Shown in pieces: positions 11,298 through 22,203 of a stretch of 64,000 nucleotides of DNA. Position numbers and translations under genes: made by a program. Within the stretch, counting starts at the first letter, position 1. Each line of letters starts with the position of its first letter. The notes under the pieces are model-generated. The model worked only from the letters and a program-made list of their open reading frames with translations, did not search any database and was not told where the DNA came from. The stretch comes from Rana temporaria (lineage: Eukaryota > Chordata > Amphibia > Anura > Ranidae): NCBI RefSeq assembly GCF_905171775.1, contig NC_053491.1, positions 112,075,682-112,139,681 on the forward strand. Direction: 5' to 3'.

Positions 11298-11780
11298 GTG
11301 TACACACACACTATATTACCAAAAGTATTAAGACGCCTGCCATTACACGCACATGAACTTTAATGGCATCCCAGTCTTAGTCCGTAGGGTTTAATATTGA
11401 GTTGGCCCACCCTTTGCACCTATAACAGCTTCAACTCTTCTGGGAAGGCTTTTGCACAAGGTTTAGGAGTGTGTCTATGTGAACATTTTTCTTCCAGAAG
11501 CGCATTTGTGAGGTCAAGCACTGATGTTGGACGAGAAGGCCTGGCTTGCAGTATCCTCTCTAATTCATCCCAAAGGTGTTCTATCAGGTTGAGGTAAGGA
11601 CCAGACCAAGTTCCTCCACCCCAAACTTCCTCATCCATGTCTTAATGGACCTTTCTTTTTGAACTGGTGCACAGTCATGTTGGAACAGGTAAGGGTCATT
11701 CCCAAACTGTTCCCACAAAGTTGGGAGCATGAAATTGTCCAAAATGTGTTGGTATGCTGAAGGTGTTGTTAATCAGTTTT
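11298..11780 (-). mobile_element. Tc1/mariner element B, 3' part, minus strand
   Basis: Starts near the family-typical outer sequence ATTACCAAAAGTATTAAGACG and contains, on the minus strand, the C-terminal end of a transposase (frame at 11638-11420). NLIEHLWDELERIL holds the third catalytic acid (Glu), followed by RPSRPTSVLDLTNALLEE. The usual PDLNP before it is changed to YLNL. The N-terminal two thirds are absent; the sequence joins Tc1 element C at about 11780. Confidence 0.75.
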
Positions 11781-11964
11781 AGCTGCTTTGCTGTTAATTG
11801 AAATTAACAACAGGTGCACTAGATGGGCAACAATGAGGCGACCTCCAAAACAGGAATGGTTTTTTCAGGTGGAGGTGTCTGACATTTTTTTTCCCTACTC
11901 ATCTTTTCTGACTGTTTTTCACTAGTTTTGCATTTAGCTAGGGTCAGTGTCACTACTGGTAGCA

Positions 11965-13106
11965 CGAGGCGATACTTGGACCCTATAAAGGCTGCATAGG
12001 TAGTCCAACTCTTCAAGGATGGCGCATAAACACGTGTCATTGCCAGAAGGTTTGCCGTGTCTCCCAGCACAGTCTCAAGAGCATGGAGGAGATTCCAGGA
12101 GACAGGCAGTTACTCTAGGAGAGCTGGACAGAGCCGTAGAAGGTCCTTAACCCATCAGCAGGACCGGTATCTGCTCCTTTGTGCAAGGAGGAACAGGATG
12201 AGCACTGCCAGAGCCCTACAAAATGACCTCCAGCAGGCCAGTGGTGTGAATGTCTCTGACCAAACAATCAGAAACAGACTTCATGGGGGTGGCCTGAGGG
12301 CCCGATGTCATCAACCCTGCCCTACAGGGCCCACTAACAGGCCAGGTTTTATGTATTACAATGGGGAGATGCAGTCTAGAATACTGCAATCACTGAGCAG
12401 CAAATTATATCATCTGTGATGTATTTCAGTTATCTTGCAAACCTGGCCTGTTAGTGGGCCCTGTAGGGCAGGGTTGATGACCACTGCTCTAGTGTGCTCT
12501 GTGCTCACTGCCGGACACTGTGGAGCTCGTTTGGCATTTTCCATTGAACACCAGAATTGACAGGTCCACCACTTGTGCCCCATGCTTTTCACAGATGAGA
12601 GCAGGTTCACCCTGAGCATATGTGACAGACGTGAAAGGGTCTGGAGAAGCCGCGGAGAACTTTATGCTGCCTGTAACATCATTCAGCATGACTGGTTTGG
12701 TGGTGGGTCAGTGATGGTCTGGGGAGGCATATCCATGGAGGGACGTACAGACCTCTACAGGCTACACAATGGCACCCTGACTGCCATTGGGTATCGGGAT
12801 GAAATCCTTGGACCCATTGTCAAACCCTACGCTGGTGCAGTGGGTCCTGGGTTTCTCCTGATGCACGACAATTCCCGGCCTCATGTGGCGAGAGCATTCA
12901 GCCAGTTCCTGGAGGATGAAGAAATTGATACCATTGAATGGCCCCCACACTCACCTGACCTAAATCCAAAAGAACACCTCTGGGACATTATGTTCCGGTC
13001 CATTCGGTGCCGCCAGGTTGCTCAGGAGCTCAGTGATGCTCTGGTCCAGATCTGGGAGGAAATACCCCAGGACACCATCTGCCGTCTCATTAGGAGCATG
13101 CCCTGA
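11965..13106 (+). pseudogene. Tc1 transposase (element C) with complete DD34E catalytic core, N-terminus broken and MITE-interrupted
   Basis: N-terminal DNA-binding residues begin near RRYLDPI (about 11970) but contain stops before 12057. From 12057 the frame reads VSPSTVSRAWRRFQETGSYSRRAGQ (helix-turn-helix plus GRP-like linker), then QDRYLLLCARRNR. Coding is broken at 12306-12486 by a MITE. The catalytic half (12573-13106) is open to its natural stop after SMP. LFTDESRF supplies the first Asp, LMHDNSRPHVARAF the second, and SPDLNPKEHLWD the Glu. I count 34 residues between the second Asp and the Glu, the DD34E spacing of Tc1. The usual Ile before Glu is Lys. It is inactive because of the upstream damage, but this is the best preserved coding segment of the window. 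Confidence 0.85.
12306..12486. mobile_element. hAT-like MITE with perfect 43-bp inverted repeats
   Basis: Left arm starts GTCATCAACCCTGCCCTACA (12306). The right arm, ending …GTTGATGACCACTG at 12486, is its exact reverse complement over about 43 bases. The right end has the CACTG terminus common in hAT elements; the left end lacks the mirrored CAGTG. Host transposase sequence resumes at 12487 with no visible 8-bp duplication. No coding capacity. Confidence 0.75.
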
Positions 13107-13395
13107 TGTTGTCAGGCATGCATACAAGCACTTGGGGGCCATACAAACTACTGAGGACCATTTTGAGTTGTTGCAATGAAATTTCAGCAAAATGGACTAG
13201 CATGCTGCATAATTTTTTCACTTTGATTTTCGGGGTGTCTTTGAATTCAGCCCTCTGTAGGTGGATAATTTTCATTTCTATCAAATTAGGTGCCATCCCT
13301 CATTCCTAACACATTACCCAGATTTTTGCCCATTGAGATCTGATATGTTTTCAAAGTGTTCCTTTAATTTTTTTGAGCAGTGTATATATAATACA

Positions 13396-13666
13396 TACTA
13401 TTATGTGAAAAGTATTGTGACACTTGCCTTTACACGCACATGAACTTTAATGGCTCAATATTGAGTTGGCCCACCCTTTTCAGCAATAACAGCTTCAACT
13501 CTTCTGGGAAGGCTGTCTACAAGGTTTAGGAGTGTGTCTATGGGAAAGTTTGACCATTTTCTCAGAAGTTCATTTGTGAGGTCAGGCAATGATTTTGGAC
13601 AAGAAGGCTCACAGTCTCCACTCTAATTCATTCTAAAGGTGTTCTATTGGGTCGAGGTCAGGACTC
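13396..13666 (-). mobile_element. Second fragment of Tc1 family B
   Basis: Shares the outer phrase TTTACACGCACATGAACTTT and the sequence GAGTTGGCCCACCCTTT with element B at 11298. It therefore belongs to the same family but is a separate, shorter copy. It ends near 13666 where Tc1 element D starts. The transposase C-terminus is only hinted at. Confidence 0.7.
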
Positions 13667-13711
13667 GTATTCATACCCCTTGAAATTTTCTACATTTTGT
13701 TATGGTACAAC

Positions 13712-13983
13712 CAGGGCCGGTGCAAGGTTTTTTGACACCCTAGGCAAAACCTAATTTTGCCGCCCCCATTGGCTCAACCCCTGACTCCACCCCATTTACC
13801 CTAACCATGTGACAGGAGGCAGCGTTATACAGGAAGCATTGGCTTCCTCTAGCGTTGGTTTCAGTTCTGCAATGCGCCTCTTATTACACCACCAGTCGGA
13901 CGGAGCAGCTGCCTGGGGCTGAGTTAGTTACATGCTGCAGCCTGCACGGCATGCAGACGCGGAGGGAAACCAGTGTCTAGGCT
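13712..13983. mobile_element. Unclassified insertion in Tc1 element D
   Basis: Unrelated sequence starting CCAGGGCCGGTGCAAGG replaces part of the Tc1 left end. The start resembles another repeat beginning CAGGGCCGCC at about 31338. Tc1 sequence resumes near 13984 (CTGCAAGTCTTTTTGGGG). No clear duplication, and part of the Tc1 seems to have been lost. Confidence 0.45.
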
Positions 13984-15377
13984 CTGCAAGTCTTTTTGGG
14001 GATGTCTCAAGAGAGTGACATTTTATCCTGTTCTTCTTTTGCAAAATAGCTCAAGCTCTGTCAGATTGAATGGAGAGCATCTGTGAACAGCAATTTTCAA
14101 GTCTTGCCACAGATTCTCAATTGGATTTAGGCCTGGACTATGACTGGGCCATTCTAACACATGAATATGCTTTGATCTAAACCATTCCATTGTAGCTCTG
14201 GCTGTATGTTTAGGGTCGTTGTTCTACAGGAACGCGAACCTCCGCCCCAGTCCTGCAGACTCTAATAGGTTTTCTTCTAAGCTTGCCCTGTATTTGACTC
14301 CATCCATCTTCCCATCAACTCTGACCAGCTTCCCTGTCCCTGCTAAAGAAAAGCACCCCCACAACATGATGCTGCCACCACCATGTTTCACGGTAGGGAT
14401 GGTATGTTTAGGGTGATATGCAGTGTTCGTTTTTTGCCACATAAAACATTTTGCTTTTAGGAGAAAAAGTTAAATTTTGGTCTCATCTGACCAGAGCACC
14501 TTCTTCCACATGTTTTCTGTGTTCCCCACATGGCTTCTAGCAAACTGCAAACAGGACTTCTTATGGCTTCCTTTCAACAATGGCTTTCTTCTTGCCACTC
14601 TTCCATAAAGGCCAGATTTGTGTTGTGAGACTAATGCCACGTACACACGGTCGTTTTATGTGATGAAAAAAAACGACATTTTTAAAAACGTCACTTTAAT
14701 TGACCGTGTGTGGGGGAAAACGTAGTTTTATGTCTTCTAAAAAACGACCAAAAAAAATTGAAGCATGCTTCAATTTTAAGTGTCGTTTTTCAAAACGTCA
14801 ACTTTTACTTCACAGAAATTGACCGTGTGTAGCAAAAACGTCGTTTAAAACGACGTTTTTTCATCCACGCATGCCCAGAAGCTACTTATGAAGCGAGCTT
14901 CAATGAAAAAACGTGGTGGAACGTAACCTTGCTTTGCTAGAACATTGTGAGAAAAACGATGGTGTGTAGGCAACTTCGTCTTTGAAAATTGAAGTTTCAA
15001 AAACGTCGTTTTTTACTTCACAGAAAATGTCGTTTTTTTTCATCACATAAAGTGATGGTGTGTATGCGGCATTAATAGTTGTCCTGTGGACAGATTCTCC
15101 CACCTGAGCTTTGGATCTCTGCAGCTCCTCCAGAGTTACCATGGGCCTCTTGGCTGCTTCTCTGATTAATGCTCTCCTTGCCCGGCCTGTCAGTTTAGGT
15201 GGTGGGCCATGTCTTGGTAGGTTTGCAGCTGTGCCATACTCTTTCCATTTTCAGATGATGGATTGAACAGTGCTCTGTGAGATGTTCAAAGCTTGGGATA
15301 TTTTTTTTATAACCTAACCCTGCTTTAAACTTCACAACTTTGTCCCTGACCTGTCTGGTGTGTTCTTTGGATTTCAT
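13984..15377 (-). pseudogene. Tc1 transposase remnant (element D)
   Basis: Read from 15377 downwards. MKSKEHTRQVRDKVV starts the helix-turn-helix domain, with the second helix region damaged by frameshifts. MVTLEELQRS continues at about 15142. A MITE then splits the gene at 15072-14635. The catalytic half shows HGGGSIMLWGCF (about 14360) and GKMDGVKYRASLEENLLES. The following region around 14230-14200 (ERDNDPKHTA-like) leads to sequence matching PIENLWQDLKIAV near 14100. The terminal part is truncated by the insertion at 13983. Multiple stops make it non-functional. Confidence 0.75.
14635..15072. mobile_element. Harbinger-like MITE inside Tc1 element D
   Basis: Ends TGCCACGTACACACGG and …GTGTGTATGCGGCAT are near mirror images, flanked by TAA (14632-14634 and 15073-15075). 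Removing it restores the Tc1 phrase GACTAATAGTTGTCC. TA would also fit as the duplication. The internal motif AACGTCGTTTT/AAAACGACGTT is repeated in both orientations. Confidence 0.75.
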
Positions 15378-15542
15378 GATGCTGTTTGTTCACTAAGATT
15401 CTCTAACAAACCTCTGAGGGCTTCACAAGACAGCTGTATTTATACAGAGATTAAATTACACACAGGTGGACTCTGTTTACTAATTGGGTGACTTCTGAAG
15501 GCAGTTGGTTCCACTAGATTTTAGTTAGGGGTATCAGAGTAA

Positions 15543-15782
15543 GAGTCGATTCACACTGCAGCAGCACGACTTCGGGGGCGACTCTGCAAGTCGTCCTGAG
15601 GACGACTTCAGAGGCGATTTGCAAAACGACTTCTGTATAGAAGTCAATGCAGGTCGCCCCGAGCCGCCCCCGAAGTCGTACAGGAACCTTTTTTTAAGTC
15701 TGAGCGACTTGCGTCGCTCCTATTAGAACGGTTCCATTGCATTCAATGGGACGCGACTCGTCAGGCGGCTGAACCGTGGTCT
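15543..15782. mobile_element. MITE inside Tc1 element D leader
   Basis: A 240-bp insertion of GTCGCC/GGCGAC-rich sequence flanked by TAA (15540-15542 and 15783-15785). Excision would rejoin the Tc1 phrase AGAGTAAGGGGGCTGAA. Internal palindromes such as GTCGTCCTGAGGACGAC are present, but the two extreme ends do not mirror each other. Confidence 0.6.
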
Positions 15783-15996
15783 TAAGGGGGCTGAATAAAT
15801 GCACGCCACACTATTCAGATATTTATTTGTAAAAAATTGTGAAAACCGTTTATCATTTTCCTTTCACTTCACAATTATGTGCCACTTTGTGTTGGTCTAT
15901 CACATTAAATCCCAATAAAATAAATTTACGACTTTGGTTGTAACATGACAATATGTGGAAAATTTTAAGGGTTATGAATATTTTTTCAAGGTACTG

Positions 15997-16066
15997 TATG
16001 TGTGTGTGTATGTGTATATATATATATATATATACATACATACATACACACACACACACGTGTGTT
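15997..16066. repeat. TG/TA/CA compound microsatellite
   Basis: TG run, TA run, CATA run and CA run in order, starting at the TA next to the Tc1 end. The Tc1 probably inserted in or beside a TA-rich microsatellite. Confidence 0.9.
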
Positions 16067-17399
16067 TGCGCTTTGGTGTGCACATCCTAATGCAATAGGC
16101 GCTGCACACACCTATGGTCGAGGAGAATGCTTAAAAGCTTTAGAATAAATGAAGCTTATTAAAAAGGTGTCTATGGGCAATGGAATTCCTTGAAGGGGAC
16201 AAACTGTTGTTTCCAAGCTTTTGTGATAGATATATTTTCTATTGTGAAGAAAATATAGGTTATGAGATTTTGTAAATCATTGCATCCTGTTTTAATGTAG
16301 ATTTTACATAAACGTCCCAACTTTTTTGGAATTGGGATTGTATTACATCTGCAGACTCGGCTTCCTGCTTTACAGGGCCACACAATGGTTGTGCTTTATT
16401 GCTCCATGTGACAATGCAAATCTATGAGACTTATAAAAAATGCACTTCTTGCGTGGATTAATTTAAAATACAGGGATCCTTTTAATGGTCAACCAACAAT
16501 TAAAGAGAAGCAAGCATTTAAAAATGAGACTAGTATATTAACAACTACTCAAAATGAGTTCACTGAAAATATGTTATACTTTCCCTTTAAATATACACAT
16601 TACTAAAGCAGCCTTCGGTAGATCAAAGGATCACAGCTTTAGTTATTATTATTAAAAAGCCTCCTTCAAATTAGGCCATCGCGCTATCAAGGCTTGCTCT
16701 TAAATACCCGTGAGTCACGCTGTAGAAGAAAGGGCTTAGCAAGTACCGATGAGCTGTGTGTGGGATGCTGGTGATGGTAAAGCTTCCTATTTTATTGTTT
16801 TTATTTCAAGACCTGGGAAGCAGATGATGACGCACCGTATATTTCAAAGAAAAGGTGGTGTATGTTAAAAAGTTTGAAATGGGAGATTAGAGAGATCTAA
16901 AAGCTCTTATACTGTATATAAAAACCATTTTGAAAGTGAATATTGTTAAGATTAGTGTTAGGACAACCAAGTTCTTTGAAAATCCTATGTTCTAATATAA
17001 CATAACAGTGGATTACAGAGGACTTAAAATGTTATGAAGCAGTGCTGGCTCTGCCTTATCTACAGAGGAGAAGTGAGAAGAGTTTGTGTGGTCTGTAGCA
17101 ACCAGCAGCTATCTAACCTATGAAAAGATAGCTGCTGGAATTAGACAGCTTATGTCTGGTTAGTTGCCATGGACAGATAAAGACGATTTTATATTAGGCC
17201 AGTATGATTAAATGGAAGCTGTTTTCTGGCGAATAAAATTAAAGAGCGCAGGGTTAAATAGGTCTTTTCCCTATTGTGCATGCATTCTGCAGATAGCAAA
17301 ATTTAATATATTTTTTTAATGTTTTAATACACCATACACACTAATAACGGAAATGTATTTTTTAAATGGATCACAAGCTTTGGACTTTGCCAGCCTGCT
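16067..17399. other. Mostly unassigned, one DNA-transposon end fragment
   Basis: Around 16230-16345 the minus strand reads CCCAATTCCAAAAAAGTTGGGACGTTT and further sequence resembling a widespread vertebrate DNA-transposon terminus. I cannot name the family. The rest shows no gene or repeat structure. Confidence 0.4.
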
Positions 17400-17402
17400 T
17401 TA

Positions 17403-17821
17403 GGCCTTGTACACACGACCGGTTCATCCGATGATATAGGTCCGACGGACCGTTTTCATCGGTCCACCGCTGAAGTGGCCTGATGGTCTGATGTGTGTAC
17501 ACACCATCAGTTCAAAAACCGATCAGGTCAGAACGCGGTGACGTAAAGCACACGACGTGCTGAAAAAAGCGAAGTTCAATGCTTCCAAGCATGCGTCGAC
17601 TTGATTCTGAGCATGCGCGGGTTTTGAACCAATGCTTTTGTGTACTAACCATCGGTTTGGCCCGATCGGTCAGCGGTCCATCGGTTCGATTTTAAAGCAA
17701 GTTTTAAAATTTTGGTCCGAAGGACAAAAGACCGATGGGCCGTACACACGGTCGGTTTGGACCGATGAAACTGAACCTCGGTCCATTCACATCGGTTTGG
17801 ACCGGTCGTGTGTATGCGGCC
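17403..17821. mobile_element. Harbinger-like MITE
   Basis: Starts GGCCTTGTACACACGACCGG and ends with the mirror …GTCGTGTGTATGCGGCC, flanked by TTA at 17400-17402 and 17822-17824. Closely related to the 8276-8655 element (shared CATCGGT/ACCGATG blocks). Confidence 0.75.
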
Positions 17822-17837
17822 TTAGGGTTAAAGAGAC

Positions 17838-17972
17838 AGAGGGGGAGATTTAATAAACCTTCTATTTTCAGCTTGTTCAATTAAACTTTGGCAATAAAAC
17901 CTGGAAGCTGATTGATTTCTATGCCAAGGTGCACCAGATTTTGCACTCTCCAGTTTTAGTAACTCGACCCTA
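17838..17972. mobile_element. MITE half with GGGTTDATTTACTAAA-type end
   Basis: GGGGAGATTTAATAAA on the left and TTTTAGTAACTCGACCC on the right are inverted partners. Between them lie CCTGGAAGCTGATTG and CACCAGATTTTGCACTCTCC. It appears to be one arm of a foldback element. Confidence 0.5.
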
Positions 17973-18275
17973 TTGTCCCCTTGCTTATTGAGGGCACCCC
18001 CCTCCCCATCCTCTCAGATCAGTTATGCTCACCTAGCCTGCAATCCTCCTGCCATTCCTGGCTCCATCACAGTTGGTCACAACAGTGCCGGATTCAACTG
18101 GAGGCCCCTAGTCAGACGAAACCTTGCCCCCCCCCCCAGGTTTTTGGAGGTTTCTTATGCCGTGCTTTAGTGGGATAATCTTAAACTAAGTAGGGTTCAC
18201 ATCGGCTGCTTGAAGAGATCACCATCACTACTGTACCAAAATTGTTTAAAAACTGACAGCTAAAAAGAACATGAG

Positions 18276-18746
18276 CAGTGTTAATTTGGTTGACTAAAAC
18301 GTTTTAGCTGACTAAAATATGACTAAAACAATTGAGATTACTAAAATATGACTAAAATGGCATTTTATTCAAAGACTAAAATGGGACTAAAATGCCATTT
18401 TAGTCAAAAGACTAAAACTGAATTGACATTTGATGTCAAAACTAACACTGGTCTGTAGTGCATGTTCATACCTCAATACCATAAATAATAACATGATCGA
18501 TTTTTCACTCCAGCAGTATATAATCAGTTTGGAAATTGTAGAGAAATGCTTAAATAATGCATTACAATTTAACTACACACATTAGATTTTAGATGGCTAA
18601 AATTTGTTTTGGAGATTTAGTCAACTAAATACGACTAAAACTAAAACAATTGAAGAAGACTAAAATGGGACCAAAACTAAAATGCCATTTTAGTCCTAAA
18701 ACTAAGACTAAAGCTAAATCAAAATTTGCTGCCAAAATTAACACTG
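18276..18746. mobile_element. hAT-like element built of ACTAAAATG repeats
   Basis: Ends CAGTGTTAATTTGG and CCAAAATTAACACTG are inverted partners. The inside is full of ACTAAAAT and its complement, including the palindrome GACTAAAATGCCATTTTAGTC-like units near 18390 and 18680. No 8-bp duplication was found at the edges. Confidence 0.6.
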
Positions 18747-19771
18747 CTTTTAAGAGAGAAACTGTAATGTGAACCTGATCTCCATGGTTTATCGACTTTA
18801 AGTTGTTATTGGGTACAAATTACCTTAATAAAGTATTTTCTCTATAGAGGCTTTTTTTTTTTAAAGATATTTTTATTGAGTTTAAAGACAAACCAACATA
18901 CAAAAGGAAAGACTTTGATTATTCATGGTTACGCATAAATGGGTAATACACTTGCATAGTTAATAAACACATATCAATTCACAAGTCTCCTGTGGTTATT
19001 AAGTGCAAAGTTACAAGAATTGGCCAACAATCAACTCTCAACTTTAGAAGGCAGCAGTGGAGCACATCATGGTGAAATATGTGGCACGACCAAGGAATAA
19101 TATAACAATGTATTCACTCTTGGGTAAGGGTCAGAGGACTAGCAATCCACCTGCCCCTTAGTTTTTGAAATGTTTTAGTTATTTTTCTAGTCTCCTCTAT
19201 AGTCTTTAATGCAAAGCTTTTGTTTATTGGAGTTGATACATTTTTTCTATCTTTTGTAAACAATTTTGGAAAACTGCAATGTAATTTTCTTTCAAGAACA
19301 AATCAATATTATTTTGATCCGTTGTCACGTGGCTCTTAAATGGCATGGGGCCCATAGGTCGGTGCCTACTCTGCTTTTTTGTTAATCTGGCAAAATACTT
19401 TAGGATGGGGGAGAGCATGTTACCTCCTCTCATATGACAGTGCTTGGGTCTAGAAGCCTATCACTAAGTCTGAGAACTGTCATATGACCAGGAGAATGAT
19501 GTAACTTCTCCCCTTAGTGTCCAACACCAGCGGCCATCTTGAATTTCAGTGGTGGCTGCAGCCGAGGCAGAAGCTGCTTTTGTTAGAATTCCTACCTCAG
19601 CACTTGCAGTTTACAACTTTCAATGCTGCTGGCTCCTGCCTGGATCACCAAGTGAAAATAGAAGAAAGAATGCTTAAAAAAGAAAACAAATCCAGACTTC
19701 ACATTTAAAAATTGTTAAGCTGCAATATAATAAATGTTTGCTTTTGGGTTTGATACTGCTTTAATAATACC
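18747..19771. other. Unassigned; ends with a T2-like MITE tail
   Basis: TTTTATTGAGTTTAAAGACA near 18868 resembles a reversed LINE tail. The last part (about 19655-19766), with TGCTTTTGGGTTTGATACTGC, matches the right arm of the element at 29584-30399. No coding frame is convincing. Confidence 0.4.
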
Positions 19772-20294
19772 TTAAAGCGGGAGTTCACCCAATTCTTTTT
19801 TTTTCTCTTCTCCCCTTAGATTCCTGCTCGTTTTGTCTAGGGGAATCGGCTATTTGTTTTAAAATATGATCCGTACTTACCCGTTTTCGAGATGCATCGT
19901 CTCCGTCGCTTCCGGGTATGGGTCTTCAGGAGCGGGCGTTCCTTCTTGATTGACAGTCTTCCGAGAGGCTTCCGACGGTCGCATCCATCGCGTCACTCGT
20001 AGCCGAAAGAAGCCGAACGTCGGTGCGGCTCTATACTGCGCCTGCGCACCGACGTTCGGCTTCTTTCGGAAAATCGTGACGCGATGGATGCGACCGTTGG
20101 AAGCCTCTCGGAAGACTGTCAATCAAGAAGGAACGCCCAGTCCTGCAGCCCATACCCGGAAGTGGCGGAGAAGATGCATCTCGAAAACGGGTAAGTACGG
20201 ATCATATTTTAAAACAAATTGCCGATTCCCCTAGACAAAACGAGCATGAAGCTAAGGGGAAAAGGTGTTGGCTATGGGTGAACCTCCGCTTTAA
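19772..20294. mobile_element. T2-like foldback MITE (TTAA target)
   Basis: Flanked by TTAA (19772-19775, 20291-20294), with ends TTAAAGCGGGAGTTCACCC and the mirrored GGGTGAACCTCCGCTTTAA. Almost the whole element is one palindrome. AAGCCGAACGTCGGTGCG (20010-20027) pairs with the block near 20045-20062, and outer arms including CGGAAGACTGTCAATC pair as well. This makes a very long hairpin and explains why both strands have a frame starting MTVFREAS. TIR and TTAA target fit the T2/Kolobok group known from Xenopus. Confidence 0.75.
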
Positions 20295-20309
20295 GGCAAA
20301 ATTTTAAGG

Positions 20310-20775
20310 GTCTAAAGTGGAACTTCAGCCCCTTTATCTTTAACTCTGCTTCCCGTCCTGTGCCTCTATCTCTGTTACTCTGCCATGTATACAGATGTGT
20401 CGAAGGGCCTTGCCCGACTTTCAGGACCCTGCAGAGCTCAATGACACATCTGCGCATGAGCAGGGAGATTCCACACATGTGCAGACACAGCAGGGTTTGG
20501 GACTTCCATACCGCGCCATCACTGTGCATGCATAAGAAACCTGTGTGTGTGCAGATGGCAGGTAGGGCTCTGCCGAGACATGAAGCCCTGTGGCACATCT
20601 GTGCATATGCAGAATCGGGAGGAGGGGTGGTGAATGTCGCCCTCATCTAAGCAAGAAAGACAGGAGTGCAAAAAAACGTGTGAGCAACAAAAAAAAAAAA
20701 TAGACTATCCAAATGTAAGAGGGTGGTGGAGGCACCTATTTTACTGAAAAATAGTGGATGGATTTTAACTTTAAG
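20310..20775. mobile_element. Possible T2-like element with poor ends
   Basis: CTAAAGTGGAACTTCAG at the left and AACTTTAAGG at the right suggest a further element of the TTAAAG type. The ends do not mirror well and the left TTAA is lost. The frames at 20272-20650 on both strands have no domain. Confidence 0.3.
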
Positions 20776-21423
20776 GCTGGCTTCACAACTATACATTGCA
20801 GTGCCATTCCCCAATGAATAAGTACAGTAGATGATTATATATCTGGTATGCAGGGCATAACAACCTACATTCTATGCACTATGGTGCGCGGTAAAAAAAG
20901 GGTGCTGTTTACTTCTGTTCCTATATTTTGTCAGCCCATTCTAAATTAATAGACTTGGTCATAGATACTAGTGTTGAGCGGAATACGCCATATTTGATTT
21001 TGCGAAATATCACGAATATATAGACGAATATTCGTGAAATATTCGCTAAAATCGAATATTCGTGATATTTTATCCAAAACATTTTTTTTGCGAAATTTCG
21101 CTAATGCGAATGCGAAATTGATTGCGAAATTTCGCTAATGCGAATGCGAAATTGATTGCGAAATTTTGAAACATTCAATTTCACCTGCCCTTTGGAAAAA
21201 GTGTGGTTTTACTTAATGGACCCTGCAACTAACAACAAGGTATTAATAAAATAAATACATTATTATATAGATTTGAGGGTTTACTTTGACCAATTTGTAT
21301 ATTGATTAGTTTAATAAATATTGAATAACCATAGATTTGGAAAATACAGATCTCTCCTCTAGACTGACCTGTATTGAGTTAGGTAAAGATCAACCGCACA
21401 CTGGGGCCCCTGATTCTGTTGAG

Positions 21424-21656
21424 TTAAAGCGGAAGTAAACCCATCCATGTAACACTTAAAAAAACTGTTAACATTCCCGGCATGCCGGGAATGCTAACTG
21501 CACATTGGTTGTGCTCTCAACCAAACTGTCAAACCATCCAATGACTGGTGTCATAACTGATCACATGTGCAGCTTCATGGCAGTTGAATATTGAACAAAG
21601 GCCAAGATGGCGGCTTCCTTGGCTGAAAAAGATAGGAGGGTTTACTTCCACTTTAA
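21424..21656. mobile_element. T2-like MITE nested in the hAT element
   Basis: Ends TTAAAGCGGAAGTAAACCC and GGGTTTACTTCCACTTTAA are inverted partners, with TTAA at each edge (21424-21427, 21653-21656). Noncoding. Confidence 0.75.
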
Positions 21657-21705
21657 AAAAAGCCAAGTAAACCGTTTACGTTGACATCTCTTAAATGTCT
21701 TTATG

Positions 21706-22203
21706 TTAAACAGTTATTATTCTCATTTTTTTTTTTTTTATTATACCATTACATTCGGCATTGTAGCGCGAGCTACAGTATGCCGGTCTTACATTTTTTA
21801 TCCCCGTACTCACTGTGCTATGGATCATTGAAGATTCCGGGGAATGGGCGTTCCTATGGTGAGAGAAGGTGATTGACGGCCGGCCCTGGCACGTCACGCT
21901 TCTCCGGAAATAGCCGAAATAGGCTTGGCTCTTCACGGCGCCTGCGCATAGCCTGTGCGCAGGCGCCGTGAAGAGCCGAGACCTACTCCGGCTGTCTTCG
22001 GGGAGCGTGACGTGCCAGAGCCGGCCGTAAATCATCCTCCCTCTCCATAGGCACGCCCATTCCCCGCGGGAGCCGAAATCTTCAATGATCGATAGCACAG
22101 TGAGTACGGGGATTAAAAATTTAAGACCGGCATACCGTAGCTCGTGCTATGATGCCGAATGTAATGGTATAATGATGTTAAGGAGGGTGAACCACCGCTT
22201 TAA
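21706..22203. mobile_element. T2-like foldback MITE, GC-rich hairpin core
   Basis: The right end GGGTGAACCACCGCTTTAA is clear; the left end beginning TTAAACAG is worn. The core is a long hairpin whose tip pairs CTTCACGGCGCCTGCGCA (21931-21948) with TGTGCGCAGGCGCCGTGAAG. It is nearly the same sequence as the core of 40421-40931, so both copies are the same family. The 130-codon minus frame (21706-22098) is a by-product of the palindrome. Confidence 0.7.

Larger units (their letters stand above)
11785..13384 (+). mobile_element. Tc1/mariner element C, nearly full length
   Basis: Leader sequence, a complete but interrupted transposase and a 3' untranslated part that ends near TTTTTTTGAGCAGTGTA at about 13384. 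The left inverted repeat that should mirror this end is missing, because the element is joined directly to element B. A hAT-like MITE sits inside the coding region (12306-12486). Confidence 0.8.
13667..15996 (-). mobile_element. Tc1/mariner element D, minus strand, with three insertions
   Basis: The right end reads …CAAGGTACTG and is followed by TA at 15997-15998. About 200 bases inward it has the long inverted-repeat sequence typical of this frog/fish Tc1 family. The left end (13667) lacks its first bases, and most of the left inverted repeat is missing around the insertion at 13712-13983. MITEs lie at 14635-15072 and 15543-15782. Confidence 0.8.

Noticed and set aside
19877..20234. Frames on both strands starting with the same peptide MTVFREAS
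   Set aside because: The element is a palindrome, so both strands read alike; not a gene pair.
20272..20650. 124-codon Cys/His-rich minus frame suggestive of zinc fingers
   Set aside because: Cys and His spacing is irregular, both strands are open, and the region looks like a MITE.
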